Source: Oxytricha trifallax (taxonomy: Eukaryota > Ciliophora > Spirotrichea > Sporadotrichida > Oxytrichidae). From it: 64,000 bases of DNA. The stretch covers positions 47,000 through 110,999 of the forward strand of contig ARYC01017767.1 in NCBI GenBank assembly GCA_000711775.1, read 5' to 3'. Shown piece after piece: positions 1 to 17,338 of the stretch. Made by a program: the position numbers and the translations under genes. The first letter of the stretch is position 1. Each line of letters opens with the position of its first letter. The notes beneath the pieces are model-generated. The model was not told the origin of the DNA. It ran no database searches and worked only from the letters and a program-made list of their open reading frames with translations.

Positions 1-2122
1 AAATAAATTTTCCCTTAGCTAAATTAAAATTAAATTATTTTTATATATAATAAGTTATTCTTAACTACTATTCACTATATGATTCTTTCTTGATTAATTA
101 TTTTTAATTTATAATTAGCCTTTAGATTTTAAGATTTTTATACAATATAGGTATTTTAATTATAAAATGATTACTTTAAGTGCGTAACTAGTTTCCTATG
201 TATTAGCAGTATTTCTTGAATCTGATAAATCTATATTGCTATTGACTCTGTATTTTATTTTATAAACTTTTGAAAAAGCTCCTTAACCTAGGATCTTTCC
301 AATTGAATTAGTTAAAATAATCAAAAATTTAGTAAAATTTTGACTAATAATAAACATAAATTGAAATATTAGGATTATTGAAAGGTGTTTGATTTTTAGT
401 TGTAAATCTTTCAAGTAAATTTAGCCAGTTCTGCCATATTTCATTTAAATTAAAAATATTCTACTAGCTGATATTAACACTCTCATTTTACATTTAAATT
501 TAAGCATTGATATACCTAACTTTATATTACGTTATATATTAAATAAAAAACAAAAAATTACAATATAAAGAGGTACGCTTTAGATCTCCTTCGCACAACA
601 AAATTAAAGTCATTTTGAACATTTTTATTTGTGGACATAAAGCAAAATTCCAGATCCAGTTATGCAATTTAAAACGATTAATTTATAAATATAGTTAGTA
701 GAAAATGAGGAATGTTTATTTAAGTATAAATTATCTAATGATTAACCATATAATAAAATAAAGTAGTAACTATAACTTAATAGTAATAAGGTATGACAGT
801 CTAAAAGACTAGAAACTCTAATCATTATTTTGTTTCTATTAATCTAAATATCTATACTCATTACTCCGTATTTCTTAAAATTAATTTATGAGAAAGTAAT
901 GAGGGATGTGCAGAGATCTTTTTAATGAAAAGATTTGTTTTGTTTAGAACTTATATTCATTTCCGAATTCTAGGAATTCACTCACTATGATTGAATGTCG
1001 TTCCCTTACTTTTATTTGAGAAAACTTCACATCATATAAATTTGGATTCTCTGATTCCGTCATCTCATTTTTTAAAGTTGAGCACCACCTTTTGGCTACT
1101 ATGTATTAATACCTAAAAATAGCAATCTTATCATAAAGCTTATCAAATGCATGGAAAAGCCTTTCTATTCAGCTACACGAATAGCAAAGGAAAGTAGCTT
1201 GATGATAGTTTCCCGATAACTTGCCACTTATGCGGAAAAACATGAGGAATATTCTCACATTTCTTTAATTAACTAACTAATTATTAAATAATGATAATAA
1301 ATAAATGCAATAATCTCTTTTTATTGATGTTCTCCTTATAATATTATAATATTGTCTGCCAAATATACTCAAAATATTCCTTTTAATCTATTATATTTAA
1401 ATATTTGAAATAAAAACTAAAAGTAGAATTTATGATCCATAATTATTTATTTTTCTTTTAATTGTTTTAGAGAGGCAATTTTTTAAGTGCCGTATGAATC
1501 TATTTAATTTTATTTCAATTAATATCTCAACTGGTCTTGCTATAATTTTAAAAAAATCTTCATTTTCTATTTAAATAATGAAATATATATATAGGAATTT
1601 ATAAGAATAAAGTTTATAAATTAAATTTGCCTTGGATATTCACCCTGATTTATTTAATTATTTTAGATAGTAAATTCTTATATTTCAAAGTGCTCACTAT
1701 CAATCCATGTCTCTGAATTAAATTTTATATTTTCAAATTCGTTTTAGGAAATTTCATGAAATCTAAATTCACCCTTAAAAAATTCATCAAAAATATAACC
1801 CCAAAATTCCAAGTAAAATTATTAATATAATTTTTTACATAATATTTTAATGATTAAATTTAATATTAACACTGATATTTTTCATATTATTATTGTTATA
1901 AATGAATAAATTATGCGTATTAAAATAGAGTGTGATTAAGTTCCTCTTTAGCACATAGATTGGTATTTTGAGAAATATGTATAGTGAAAATTAATTTAAC
2001 TTAAATTTTTATTTATATAATTAGGTTAAATTGAAGAAAATAACATCAGGCCATACTATACTAAGTTTTATAATGCATCTTTATAATTAGTATGAATATT
2101 TCATATACACGAAGATCCACTG
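1..2122. other. AT-rich non-coding germline DNA
   Basis: I recognise no gene here. One short stretch at about 1,130-1,265 (+) reads open in the ciliate code with a balanced composition (…ATRIAKESSLMIVSRQ… followed by ATYAEKHEEY) and could be an isolated coding segment, but no pointer repeat or homology supports it. The rest is very AT-rich with frequent stops in all frames. Confidence 0.5.
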
Positions 2123-3030
2123 TTATTCTTTTTCCTCCTTCCAATGCGTTAAATGAATTTTTTATTGCACTCTCCCAATACCTAAGCATATAATTACCCA
2201 TTTCATGAAAAATGAATCTTAATAGTAAATCATTTCAATTCTTATCATCTTGTATTAAAATTTCTAGATGTTTTTACAACTTATTCGTTACAAAAGTGAT
2301 TATATTTTGTCAATGATGATATGTGTTTCTCATCAATGGTAAATATTTTAAGCTCAAAACCATAAAGAAAATTAAATTCTAATTATAGCATGAATATATT
2401 CGAAAAAGGGAAATTAATTAAAATTAAATCAAACTAGTAGCAGTTACATTCAAAAACCATATCAATATTATACTTGCTCCATACAGAATTCAAAATCAAT
2501 TGGACTTTACTATTGAGGTACAGCTCTATCGCTACCCAGTGAGATAAATAGAAGGTAATTTTATGGGTGATGTTTATTTTATTTTTATGATAAAATTACC
2601 TTCTATTTATCTCACTGGGTAGCGATAGAGCTGTACCTCAATAGTAAAGTCCAATTGATTTTGAATTCTGTATGGAGCAAGTATAATATTGATATGGTTT
2701 TTGAATGTAACTGCTACTAGTTTGATTTAATTTTAATTAATTTCCCTTTTTCGAATATATTCATGCTATAATTAGAATTTAATTTTCTTTATGGTTTTGA
2801 GCTTAAAATATTTACCATTGATGAGAAACACATATCAACATTGACAAAATATAATCACTTTTGTAACGAATAAGTTGTAAAAACATCTAGAAATTTTAAA
2901 ACAAGATGATAAGAATTGAAATTATTTACTATTAAGATTCGTTTTTAATGAAATGGGTAATTATATGCTTAGGTATTAGGAGAGTGCAATAAAAAATTCA
3001 TTTAAAGCATTGGAAGGAGGAATAAGAATT
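2123..3030. repeat. ~0.9 kb near-perfect palindrome (foldback element, family P)
   Basis: The left arm (about 2,123-2,564) is repeated as its reverse complement in the right arm (about 2,590-3,030), around a 25 bp spacer at 2,565-2,589. The innermost arms pair 2,551-2,564 with 2,590-2,603. Arms are almost identical, with a few mismatches and small indels towards the outer ends. No ORF is present. The core contains GGACTTTACTATTG and CTCTATCGC, which recur in the palindrome at 52,154-52,603, so this is a member of a repeat family and not a one-off hairpin. I infer a non-autonomous, MITE/foldback-like element; no clear target duplication was seen. Confidence 0.85.
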
Positions 3031-6000
3031 ATGGGTCTTGGTCAGAAAATTTAATTCATGATATAGGTATATAAAAAATGATTATTTTTTAATTAATGAT
3101 TATTTTTTAATTAAGATTCAAACAATTAGTTTATTTATTAAATATTAGGAAGCAAATTCAACTTCATAATTATTAATTATAATTTTATTTTGCTTAAATA
3201 GTTTATTAATATTCATTTAGAATATTTTTGGTATATAAGTATATATTATAACTATTAAGGAACTATATTTTTTGTTTCTAATTTTATTTGGATTCTATAA
3301 AAATATATTATTATCATTAAAATTAAGCAATAATTTAGATTTAATTATGAACTTTTATACAAATTTATTCAGAAAATTTTATTATTAAAAACCCTAAATC
3401 TTTTGTAATTTTAATGAAGCTTTAAATAATGTGAAATTACAATGAATTAAACATAATTATGAATAATATTATAGGGATTAAGTTATAATTTTCCTAAAAT
3501 TTAAAATTTATTATGCTAATTTTGGAAATTTAAGTTTTTATATATAATTTTTAAAAAATTAGTTTGGATTATTTCATTAAAAAATTCGATGAAAGGAAAG
3601 ATATTGATAAAAAGGAATTGATTTAATATATTCAAGACAAATTTACTTATTTTGATTCTAAATTAATTTAATTATATAGCTTTAGTATCAAACTGTCTTT
3701 AAATTTTTTTATAACTCAATATAAAAATGAATCATTTCTTTCAAAAAAGGTGGAAATGCAGTAAAAAAACAAAATAAAATCATTGAAAATGGGTATATAA
3801 AGTAAAAATTGTAAATTCATCATGATAATTATTGATTTTTATAATGGTTATTGAAAAATTACTTTTTATATAAATGAATTTGAAAGATTTTCAAGTTATT
3901 CACTAAAATTCAATAGTTTATGAATAATTAAAGCATTTTCATAATAAATTAAAATCGTAATATATATTACAGAAGAATAAAAGAGTTTAATGGTCTATTT
4001 GACAAATAAATTTATTAATTACAAATAATATTTCAAATTTTTTAGATTAAATTAATATTCATTAAGACACAATATTAATTATCTTTATTTAAAATTAAGA
4101 ATAATAAAGACGATATAAATTTTTATTATCATTTAAAAATAACATCTTTAAAATTTATAATTTTATAATTTTATTAATTATTTATTTAAAGTTATTTTTC
4201 AAGATATTAGAATTTTATTTAATTTGCAAATGCAATAGAGAGTAAAAATTAAAAACTAAATTTCATAAAAATATTCTATCAATAAAAATATTTAACTGAT
4301 TGATTATTACGTTTTTATTATACTATTTATGAAAAACATATAATTATTTGAAATTTTAAGCATTTTAAGATAATTTAACGATATAATTACAAAATAAATG
4401 CTAAAGAAATAGGTTATGATTATTTACTAAGATCTGAATCCAAATATTAAAATAAATGTTTATTTTAATAGATTTCATACTATTAAAATAATTTTATTCA
4501 AATGAGATCATTGATTGACTTAATTGTATTGTTTAAAATTACTAAATCTAATAAATTATATAAGATTTTATTATTTATTATTATTTTATTTATTAAAGAT
4601 AAGTTGTCAATTTGATTATATGAAGTAAGAAATAATAACTTTATGAGAAAAAAAGAGTTAGTTTTGAAGTGTTAATTTTAAAATATTAAAATGCTTAATG
4701 TATAAATATGGTCTTTAAAAGAAATATAATTTATATTTTGATTTTTTTGTTGTTGCTATCAACATCAGTTTAATATTTTTAAGATTATTTTCTTTAAATA
4801 AAAGAAATAGCTAATTTTAAAAATTAAAACTTAATTTTGAAAAATATCTATGATTTTATATCATTAAAATGTAATAATTAATTTTTCTCCCACCTCCCTA
4901 CATTAAAAATAAATTTTGACTAACGATATTTAAACATAATGTGAAAAAAACTATTATATATTTATAAATTAGGGTTTTAATTACATGTCTTGGTCCTCTA
5001 CTAAAATATGCAGGAAGCCTAGGGATTAAGATTATCAATATGAATTTAGAATCTTATTAAGTCTAAATTTGTAGGTTTATTCAGTAAATTTTATTATGGA
5101 TTTTGAATTTTACAAATATTTTATTGTACTTGCTAAATTTACAGTGTAAAGTGTCTCTCCTTTTATGCCACATTCATATTTTTCATTTGAATTTCTGTAC
5201 TGTACAATAAAAAATAGATAAAACAATATGTTGAAAAAAATAAGAATGCATCTACTTAATCTATATAATTAATCTATTAATCAAAATTTACTGAATTAGT
5301 ATTATTTTAAAGAGGTCTAATGTTGCAATACTTATTAAGCCTTTCCAAATATTGTTAGTTTTCCCTCATCAAATTCTTATGAAGGAAAACTTTCACATAT
5401 TTAATCTTCGTAGACCTCCTTAGAGTGAATTTAGTTTGAATTTATTTTATTCAAAGGAGATAATTCTTTTTTTGTTTAATTACTCGAACTTTAAATTTTA
5501 TCATGGCTTATTTCTAAAATATTCTATATTAAAATTAGAATAAAGTAATAAGTAATTTCATAATCTTTGTCTATATTTTTAAGTGAATTGCTTATAATAT
5601 TATCATCTTTATTATGAAATAATATTTATATTTAAAAGTTCAGTTTAATTATAAAACAAAAATTAAAACTGGTAAATTAAAAAGCTCTCCAATATTTTAA
5701 AGCCCTTAAATCATTAATAGTTTTATTATTTTTTTATGAAAGAAGTACAATTTAAATTAATATAATAAGGGCAAATTTATTTTAAATATAATACATTGTT
5801 TAGTTTTTATAAATCAATTCTTCAATAAATAATCTAAACTTTTTATAAAAATATTTTCAAAATAAATTAGACCAACAGTAAATATTATAAATACAAAACA
5901 TATTATTATAAATGAGTTTAAATTATTCTCTATTTAATGATTATTTTCATTTTTTTGAGTATTTTTATGATCTGCAGCCTTTTTAGAATTATTTTTTCTT

Positions 6001-8624
6001 TTTATTGAATTATTTCTAACCTTTGATGAACTTTTTGAAAAATCCACCTTTCTTACACATAGAATCTTAATCAAATTTATTTAAGTCATTATAAATTTAG
6101 TAAATTATTATGAATTATAATTATATACAAGTTTTAAAATATAACGTATGAATCTTGGCATTTTGGGAGATAATTTCATTAATCAAATATGTATTAAGGG
6201 AACAAATAATTTAAAATTAATTTATATTAAGATTTGTACATCGTTGCAAGTTTTCAATTTTTCTTCATGCATTAGATTGCTTGAATGGCTTTGTTAAATC
6301 CAAACCCCAAATCCCTTAATTCAAGAATTAATTACCAAAAGAAGTTTAGGTCTTGAGATTTATTATTTCTAATTCAATTATTAATCTAAATTTAAATGGG
6401 ATCATGGAATATGTAATTTATTCATATTTAATGCAAAAAGAAATTTATTATGTACGATATTTTCTTTAATTTATAAAAATTTGTTCTACTTATCAAATTT
6501 ATATATTTCTTTTTTTATTTTTTTAAGCTCTGCAATTTTTAAGCTAATTTGCATAATTTTTAGTTCGAATTTTTTGATTCAGTTTTTTTCATTTTATGTG
6601 CATTTAGTATTTCCCCTTTTATAATAAAAAACACATTATAATATAATTTTGCTTTAATATATTATTTTATTTGTTTAAGCCCTTAATCTAATAAACATTT
6701 GTGACAATTAATAATATTAAATATAAAATGACAACAAGAATCTAGCAAAAGAATCATGATATTTTTTAGAAATTTAGGCAAGTCTATATAATATAATATC
6801 TTCCCCCCTCCAATAAATTATCTAATCTTGCTATAATTCAGATTGATTTACATTTAAGAAAAATATTAACCTAAAATACAAATACTCATGTCTTGAGGGG
6901 CTGTGTAATAAATTTAGTTATCATGGAGCAATCATAAAATTGTTTGTAATTTAGATATTATATGAATATATAATTAAAGACATTCTTAGCTGTGAAATAA
7001 ATTATTATAATAAGAAATTTACTTTTAGGTCTTGAAAATATCAAATTATTTAAAATTTGAAGAACACGATATTGACAATTTTTTTTATAAATAGAATCTT
7101 CCTGATTCAATGCATAATGTGAGGGAGAAAGTTTCCTGTACTGATTTATGATAAAAATATTTTTAGGGAAGCTTGAAATGGAATTTAACACAGACACTTA
7201 TAATCATTTATTATATATTGGTTTATTTTTATTAGTAATAAATTTTTTTCAAAATTTATAAATGGTTATCATGATAGCATATAATTCAATTTTATTGAAT
7301 TATTAGCTAATTTTATCATAATTTAGTTATGCTTACATTATCAAATATCAAATGAATACTTAACTATTTAATGTAAAATAATATGCGTAACAAAATCCTT
7401 TTCAATTATTTTCTTGTAAACTAATAGTTCTATAGGAATTTTATGAAAATTAAAAAAAATTAGACATAATAAAAAAATGCAGGTAACTTCCCCGAGTGCA
7501 AGAATCTTCCTCTGCTGCACAATCATTTAAAATTTAAATATAATAAATTTATAAGTATTTTCTCCCATAAAATAAAAAAATACTAAAATTCAGATAATTT
7601 AAATCTTAAATCATCAATTAAAAACTCAATTTAAAAAATATGAGAGGTTTTAAATATACTTTTTCAATATAAACATGCAAAAAAATAAAGTTAAAAACAA
7701 AACCATTTAAAATAGCAATAAATCAAATCATAAATATACTGATCGATCATTTTATTGTAGGTTAGCTTTGATTTTGATATTGAATTGCAAGACCCTAGCT
7801 TTTGCATTATATGTTGATTAGTATTATTCACTTAAAGCAATTATATTGCAATAATTTTTGTACCAATTTAATATTAAAATATACTAAAAAGATAAAGAAT
7901 TTTAATTATAAAATACAAGTGTCTTTATGATAAATTTTGTTTCTGTAAAAAATAACAGAAATGGAATAGATTTTATTTCGATTAATTCTTGATATCAGAT
8001 TAAAAAGAAAATAGATTTCTATATTAAGATCTATATTTAACTGTGTAAGGGATTGAAATTAAGAGTAAAAAACATCAAGTTATTTGGTTTTTTATCAATA
8101 AATTGTAAAAATTTATTTACTTATATTAGAATCCTGAAAATTCTAATAGAACCCCTTCATTATGCTAAAATTATATAATTTAAGCAAGGAGTGAGTAACT
8201 TGGTAAGATTCGAGACCTTAATTAGTTTTATTAAATTTGTCAAGGGGAAATTTTATCTAAGTCTGATTTAATAACTATTATTATTTATAACTCTAACTTT
8301 TACTATATTAAGAGCCAAGATTTTAAATTTAATACATTTCATTATAATATGGATAGAATATTTAAATTTGATTTGAATTCTAATATTTATTTATTTATGG
8401 CGTCAGTTGAGCATTTTTAATACCAACTGTTAATTAATTTGATATTAAATTTTTAAACCTATTTAAATGTTAATTATAAATTAAAATTTTAAATACATAT
8501 TCCAAGAATTATTATAATAGTTAATCCATTTGTTTTATCTCTTTTGAAACTTTTACTTCTTGTTTACTGCAATAATCTAAGTTTGAGTAATTATGCATTT
8601 TCTGATTCTATCGCTGCTTCATTT
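3031..8624. other. Gene-free AT-rich germline DNA
   Basis: About 5.6 kb of low-complexity, very AT-rich sequence with no supportable gene. No reading frame keeps a coding-like composition even with TAA/TAG read as glutamine. It probably belongs to the part of the germline eliminated from the somatic nucleus. Confidence 0.6.
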
Positions 8625-11004
<2,380 letters not shown>

Positions 11005-14000
11005 TCTTTAAATTTTGAGAAATTATTATGTTATCATATTTTTAAGTGTAAGCATTACCGAGTTTTATTTATCATTCAATAAATAAATATATAATACACT
11101 TATATAAATCTATTAAGTTCCCTTATCGTATAGTTATTGAGGTGGTCTAGCCATGTTAGAATATTTATTTATTAATTTTGATTTTACTATACTTTATCAG
11201 AACTTTCAATATTGGCCTCTATCTCTAATAATTCAAAAGAATAATCTCTATTCAGTCTTTTCAATCATAAATAATAATTTAAATGAAAAATTGCAATACA
11301 TATTTTATATACGAAGTTATCAATGTAAGAAAAAAATTAATATATAAAATGAAGTTTTAATTAACTATTTTTGAATGTGAAACTTCTGTTATCCTCATAT
11401 TAATATGGGAGAATACATAAATTTAATAAAAATAGGTATCCTTATTAACAACTAGCCTCGAAAATTCTACATCGAGGTAATAGTCTGGATTCTGGTTTGC
11501 AGGATTTTTGCTTGTTTCTTCGTTTATTTTAGATAAAAATAGAAAGTTTTCACATAAACTGACCTGAATATTTATTTATTCAAACTATTTAAATTCAAAT
11601 TAAAAGCCATATTCTTTAAATTAATATTTATTTCATTTATAATTTAGTATTTTAATATAAATAACCTGGTATTATTATGACTTAAAATCTTTTTGCTAGG
11701 AGGTTATTTAAAATTTAGATTTTAAGCTTATTTGCTAGTTCTTGTATAGATGTTTCAGTTCAGTGTTAAGTCTTTGAAATTTAAATTTATCTGGAAGAAA
11801 TTCATCAAATATTGAACCTTTTTGTTGTAGTACTGCAGACATAATTATTTACATATCAAATATTTTTAAATAATTTATTTCAAGGGAACTTTTCATTATA
11901 ATAATAATAATATAATTTTCAATCTAAGCTATGCAAATTAAAAGAAAATCTTTATTGATTAAACAAATATTTTTTTTTAAAAATGATTATAATAAGATGA
12001 TAATTAATTTAATTATGGGCAAGTGTAGAATAGTATTTGATAATCTAAGTTAAAGTAGAATTAAAGGTTTATACAATAATAAATATAGATTAAATAAGTA
12101 AGAGTAAAATAATTTTATTTCAAAACAATTAACGAACGATTAATAAAAAAATCAATTTCTTTTCATAATTACAGATTAAACTAAACATAATTTTCACAAA
12201 TATTTTTATAAAATAAAAAAAGTTAAATGATATCAAGAATTATTATAACACATTTGTCTATTATTTGAATTTAATGCTATTTATAGTCTAAAATAAAATA
12301 TTAGCATTTAGAATAAAGATATAATGAATTAAAATAAACTATTTATAATATTTTTATTATCAAGATTTACATAAAATTATATAAAAAGTAAAATCTAAAG
12401 GAATATCCTCTTTATTATATTAAATTTTAATATAAAACCAAACTTTCTAATTTATAAATATACTGTCATATGTCCTATTGAAAACTCATGAACATTAAAA
12501 TATTTGTATTCGACTTTCATAATGCTTATAGAGGGAATATTTGATTGAATTACCAAAGAAAAAGTTAAAAAGGTAAATATTATGAATTATTTTACAATTT
12601 TTGAATAAATTGAAGTTATCGATTTCTTATTTTATATATTTTAACTTATAGTGACAAATAATAAGTTAATTTAATAACCTTATCAAAATATTTTCTTTAA
12701 AATAATTGATCGTTAACATAAACAACTTATTTAGTTAATACATTTTAAGGATTTTGAACTTTTTTGAATTATTTATGATTTTAGTATTATTTTTAATTTT
12801 ATTTCGAATAAATTCGTTTAAAAATCCTCTAAGGATAGTTTGTATAATTATAATTTTGACAAAATTATTAAACAATTGATAGTTTCTTTTACTTTTTTAA
12901 TAGAAATTTCAGTTTGTTTGAAGAAAATTTTTTGAAAGTTTACGAAATGAAATTTTAAAATTAGATAGATAGAAATAGTGATTGATTTCAATTATAATAT
13001 TACTGAAATTCTATTCAGTTAGCTTTAAATTTTTTGAAACTAGCAAACAAATAATTTTTCAAAATCAAGTAATCTGCAATATCATGAATAGTAAAACAAA
13101 AATTATAATAAAAGTTATAAAATTTTTAATAAATCTTATTGTATAATTATTGATTCCAATTTAATTTATTTTATATAATAGTTTGTTCTTTTAAAATTAA
13201 TTCATTTATTCATTATTAAACTTAGAAATGTTTAGATTATAAGTTAATACATTGATATTTAATAATAAGCTCTTCATTGTACAATTCTTTTCGAATGAGT
13301 TGTATTATTAGAACTCATCCAATTAAATTTCCTATCATCTAAAAATATTTCTATATTTGTCATCTGAATCACATCCTTGAAGTCAACTTCTAAAGGGATC
13401 TCAAAGTCTTATTCAGATTATTAAAAATTAATAATTTATAAAATTGAAAAGATATATCTTTTAATTTTGATTAGATTTATTTAATTAAATTATTAGGTTT
13501 TTTAAAGATCAGATGGGCTATTGAATTATTGCAAATCTTTTTCAGAAATAAATTAATGAGATTCACTCTACAAATTTATTTTTATATCTTCTGTGACTCT
13601 CATTTTTTACATGCTAGAGTTTTAATATAACTAAGTTATAATACATTTTAAATTTAATTTACTTAGTAATATTGAAAGGTAAATAAGTAATATATCATTT
13701 TTTTAAATATTTTTATCTAATTTCAATTCTTATAATCATTGTATACATTAAAAAATATTTGTAATTTAAATGAAATCAAATCATGACATATTTACTCTAC
13801 AAATATAATATATATATTATTTTGATATTTATTATTTAATTGTTTCTGTAATAGTTATTATTCAAATGAATCCTCACATCATTTTGCTCTAATTTATATT
13901 AAATATCTATAAATCAATAGTTTTTTTAATATTAAATTAAAAACCATATTCTAATTCTTTCTCATTTATTATTTTCAAATTTTTTTAATTAAATTTCTAC

Positions 14001-15066
14001 TCAAAAAAATATGCATCATCTTTAAATTCCTCACTCAAATAATAAAGTCAAATCTTTAATTAATTATTAAATATTTTTATTATTTAATAATAGATAGTAT
14101 TAATAACTATAAAATTTTGTAATTAAATTAATAAATATTTTATTATTATATTTTTATAATATAATCAATAATTCAAATGATAAATTGGGAAAAGACAAAA
14201 CAAATACTTATATTATATATGAATAATAAATGACTGATTGATAAAATTATATATGAAATATCTATTAATTTAAATATGAACTCATATCAATATACTTGCT
14301 GTTTATATAGTATTTTTAATGAGCTAATTTATAGAACATATTATCTCGATGTTATTTAAATCCTTATTTTTTCTCAAGCAATTAGGTTTCATCTATAATT
14401 TAATGAGGATTATATATGCTATTAAAATGAGGTTTCTATAACATATTTTACTACAACAATAAATTATACATAAAAATATAGACAAATTTCAATTAATATT
14501 TATATAAAATAATTACTAGTTTTATTCTTAATTCTGGAATTCATTAAAAAGGATAACATTTATATTTTAAATATATTAAATTTTTTATATAAAAACATTC
14601 AATCAAATAAATTCAACAATTATTTTTAATAATGAATAAATTATAATTAATTTATTTATAAATATTACATCCTCAATCATTGACTGATTTAATTACATCA
14701 TCAATTTAAGAAAGAAGTGATTCATTGATAACTGTCAAATCAGCATTATTGTATTTTTCCTATTCATAAACTGAAACTTTATTAAAAAATTTAAATAAAA
14801 AAATAAGCTAAATTAGCATGATATGGAGTTATGTTTTTAAAAACTTTTATTAGATGTAAGAGATATAAAATGCTATTTTATTTTTAACCGAGCATATCAA
14901 GGTGTAAATTAAATTCAACATTAATCTATTATTAAATATATATTTTAGGGAAAAAATTGGTCATTTACTATAAATATGACTTCATGAATAAAATAGAAGA
15001 ATATTCTAAAATTATGCTTTGCATTAAATTCTCTAATTTATCATCAAGTTTATTTATACTTTGAGT
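11005..15066. other. Mostly non-coding AT-rich DNA; possible upstream kinase segment
   Basis: Apart from one block there is nothing I can support. The block at about 11,440-11,530 reads on the minus strand as …NPANQNPDYYLDVEFSRL and looks coding; it may be the N-terminal segment of the kinase gene just downstream. No pointer was identified. From 11.6 to 15.0 kb I see only AT-rich sequence. Confidence 0.4.
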
Positions 15067-15378
15067 TCAAAGAATGTTTAGAAATTATATCTGCTATAAT
15101 TTATAATTATTAGTCTAAATTTCCAAAAATAATTCTATCACATCATTAAGCTTTCTGCTTCTCTGTATTTTTAATAAATTTATTAGATTATTAAGATTTT
15201 TAAATGTTTCTATATTTACATTTATATTATAATTAACAGTATCTAATGAAGCTAGAATGGTCTCATTACTCTAATTATTTCCCAGATTCTCATCTATCTT
15301 CATCGATTAGAGCTGAGTTTGAATGTTTTTAAGTAAAGCAAGTTCTTCGAGAGACAGTTTTGCAAAAGTAAGGTTATT
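15067..15378 (-). CDS. C-terminal coding segment of an unidentified gene
   Basis: A minus-strand frame of about 100 codons reads without TGA from ~15,378 to a TGA at 15,067-15,069, with TAG/TAA used as Gln and an amphipathic composition (LSLEELALLKNIQTQL … NETILASLDTVNYNINVN … RSRKLNDVIELFLEIQ). It looks like the last segment of a helical, possibly coiled-coil protein. I do not recognise a family. Its upstream segments should lie at higher coordinates on the same strand, but I could not place a pointer. Confidence 0.5.
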
Positions 15379-15739
15379 TTACATAAATTATTTTTATGCC
15401 TAACTATAATAAAAAGTTTAAATAGTAATCATGTTTGGTAACATATAGAGTAGAAATACATTAAATTTGGGAAATATTATCAAGAATATATCACTAAAGT
15501 TTTCATAATATATTTTATACTTTTTATAATTAAGCTTGTATATATACAATTTTTCAAAAATATAAATATTAATTACATACTCTTAGCAACATACTAGATT
15601 CTATAAGAAAAATTATTTAATAAATAAAGTGGAATAAAAATATGTCAAGTTAGCTGACTAATTGTATCTAAAAATAATATTGTAGAAATAAATTTGATTT
15701 TGAAAAAAAATTTATTCAAATTAATAACAAAATATGCAA

Positions 15740-16045
15740 AATTTTGACAGTTTAATTTGTCCAAACCTTGACAAGATTGTACTTGCTAGATAGGAAATTC
15801 GAAATCAGCTTGACTTTCCATTAAAAGTACTATTTCATCGGATCATAGAGCAGAATAAATAGAAACTAATTTGAACATCAAAATCATGTAAGCAAATAAA
15901 CCTAAATTGAGTTCGATTTATCTAGATCTTCTGATCCAATAAAATATAACTTCTAAAATTAAAGTCAATCTGATTTATAAATTCTCAATCGAACAAAAAC
16001 CAAAATGTCAAGGTTTGGACAAAATCAAATGTCACGATATTTAAT
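15740..16045. mobile_element. ~300 bp element with terminal inverted repeats
   Basis: TTTGTCCAAACCTTGACA at ~15,757-15,774 is matched by its reverse complement at ~16,004-16,022, and the similarity continues more weakly outwards, giving ends of about 30 bp. The inside is AT-rich and non-coding. Ends of the TTTGTCCAAA…TTGACA kind resemble those of Tc1-like elements, but that is only a resemblance; no clear TA duplication was found. Confidence 0.5.
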
Positions 16046-16559
16046 TTAATTAGTTTTTTACAAATTTAAATTTATTCCTTCAATATTTTAATATTGCTTA
16101 TTATAATTATAAGATAATTGAATTAAACATCAAATAGCATGTGCTGTTTAAATTATTAAACAACTTAAACGCAAATAATTAGGTTAATATATTTATATAT
16201 ATATATATATATATATACATAAAATTCAATCTCACAGATTTAAAAGAATTCTTACAATGGTATTTAAAGCATTTTATCATACTTTCTCCACCGGGTTAAG
16301 AATAAGAAATATTAAAATAAAAAGAATTACAGCAGCAAAACGTGAATTGTTTATTTATGATTTTAGGTTTGATTTATTAAGGATTTTAATTTATACCACA
16401 TTTTGTGTAGGAATTGCTCGCTATGTGATTTGCATTGATTAAATATAAATAAAGACCAATATTAATTGACATTAAAAACACTGTATTATTTATTTGCATT
16501 TTCGTTTGAACTTCTTTATGACAAATTTTACTAGTATTTTATAAATATTAAAATAGAAA
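16046..16559. other. AT-rich spacer with an (AT)n tract
   Basis: An (AT)n run lies at about 16,194-16,218. A 61-codon open frame at 16,257-16,442 (+) has no recognisable motif and is also open in the antisense ciliate-code frame, so I do not call it a gene. Confidence 0.4.
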
Positions 16560-17140
16560 GTTAATAGCTAGGTAGGGTACCAATCCTATCTTGGATTTTA
16601 TAAAAAGAGCTTTCAACTTTCTTAAGATCTGAGGGTAGCTAGGTGCTGCTGTGTCGCCGCTTAAAAATCCAGTTGGTGGGGTTCAATCTACCAGTTTTAT
16701 ACTATTCGAATGAGCTTGGGTCAGAAGATTTCCTGCATTAGAAAAAATACTTAGTGTGAGATCAGTTTCCTATGGTAAAAAGTAATAGTATGAAGATGGT
16801 TCTCAGCCTTCAAACTAGAGAAGACGCGGTTATACAACCCAATGATAAAGATTTTCCTCCCACACCGGATAAGGGTGCTCAAGCTATCATAAGGAAAGGG
16901 CAGGGACTTCATTCCCAACAGCGATGTGACCGATAAGCGTTTTTCACCAATTCAATCATCAAGTTTACCTCATTTTAGCTCTCTCAGATATCCTTACCTA
17001 TCTGTTTGGCTCTGTATATATGTGACATATTTGTTTTTTAGGCAGGGGAGTAGTAGCAAGGTGGTTTTTTCCAAAGATTGTTTACTTCAAGAATTGCTTC
17101 TCCTACTCAATCAGATACGTCTACTTCACGACTAAGATTG
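16560..17140. other. GC-richer island of unknown nature
   Basis: Base composition rises sharply over ~580 bp compared with the surroundings. Several overlapping frames are open in the ciliate code on both strands, for example a plus frame through …REDAVIQPNDKDFPPTPDKG… that later reads …AGEQQQGGFFQRLF. Because TGA is the only stop, open frames of this length are not by themselves evidence of coding. It could be a mobile-element remnant or a segment of a gene assembled from elsewhere. Confidence 0.35.
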
Positions 17141-17307
17141 ATGTTTTAATTATAGTATTAAACATTGACATGTTAAAATTTAATCTGAGAACACTGATTT
17201 ACTACTAGTGCTAGTCTATATTATCAACTTCCATAATTTGAAACTTTATGTTCTAATTATGATTTCTTATTAAATTTTATCTTAAATGTTCGTTCATAAG
17301 AAAATCT

Positions 17308-17338
<31 letters not shown>

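Noticed and set aside
16620-16690. Possible tRNA-like B box (GGGGTTCAATC) here and at ~41,670 (reverse strand)
   Set aside because: Flanking stems do not pair as a T-arm and no cloverleaf can be drawn in either place.
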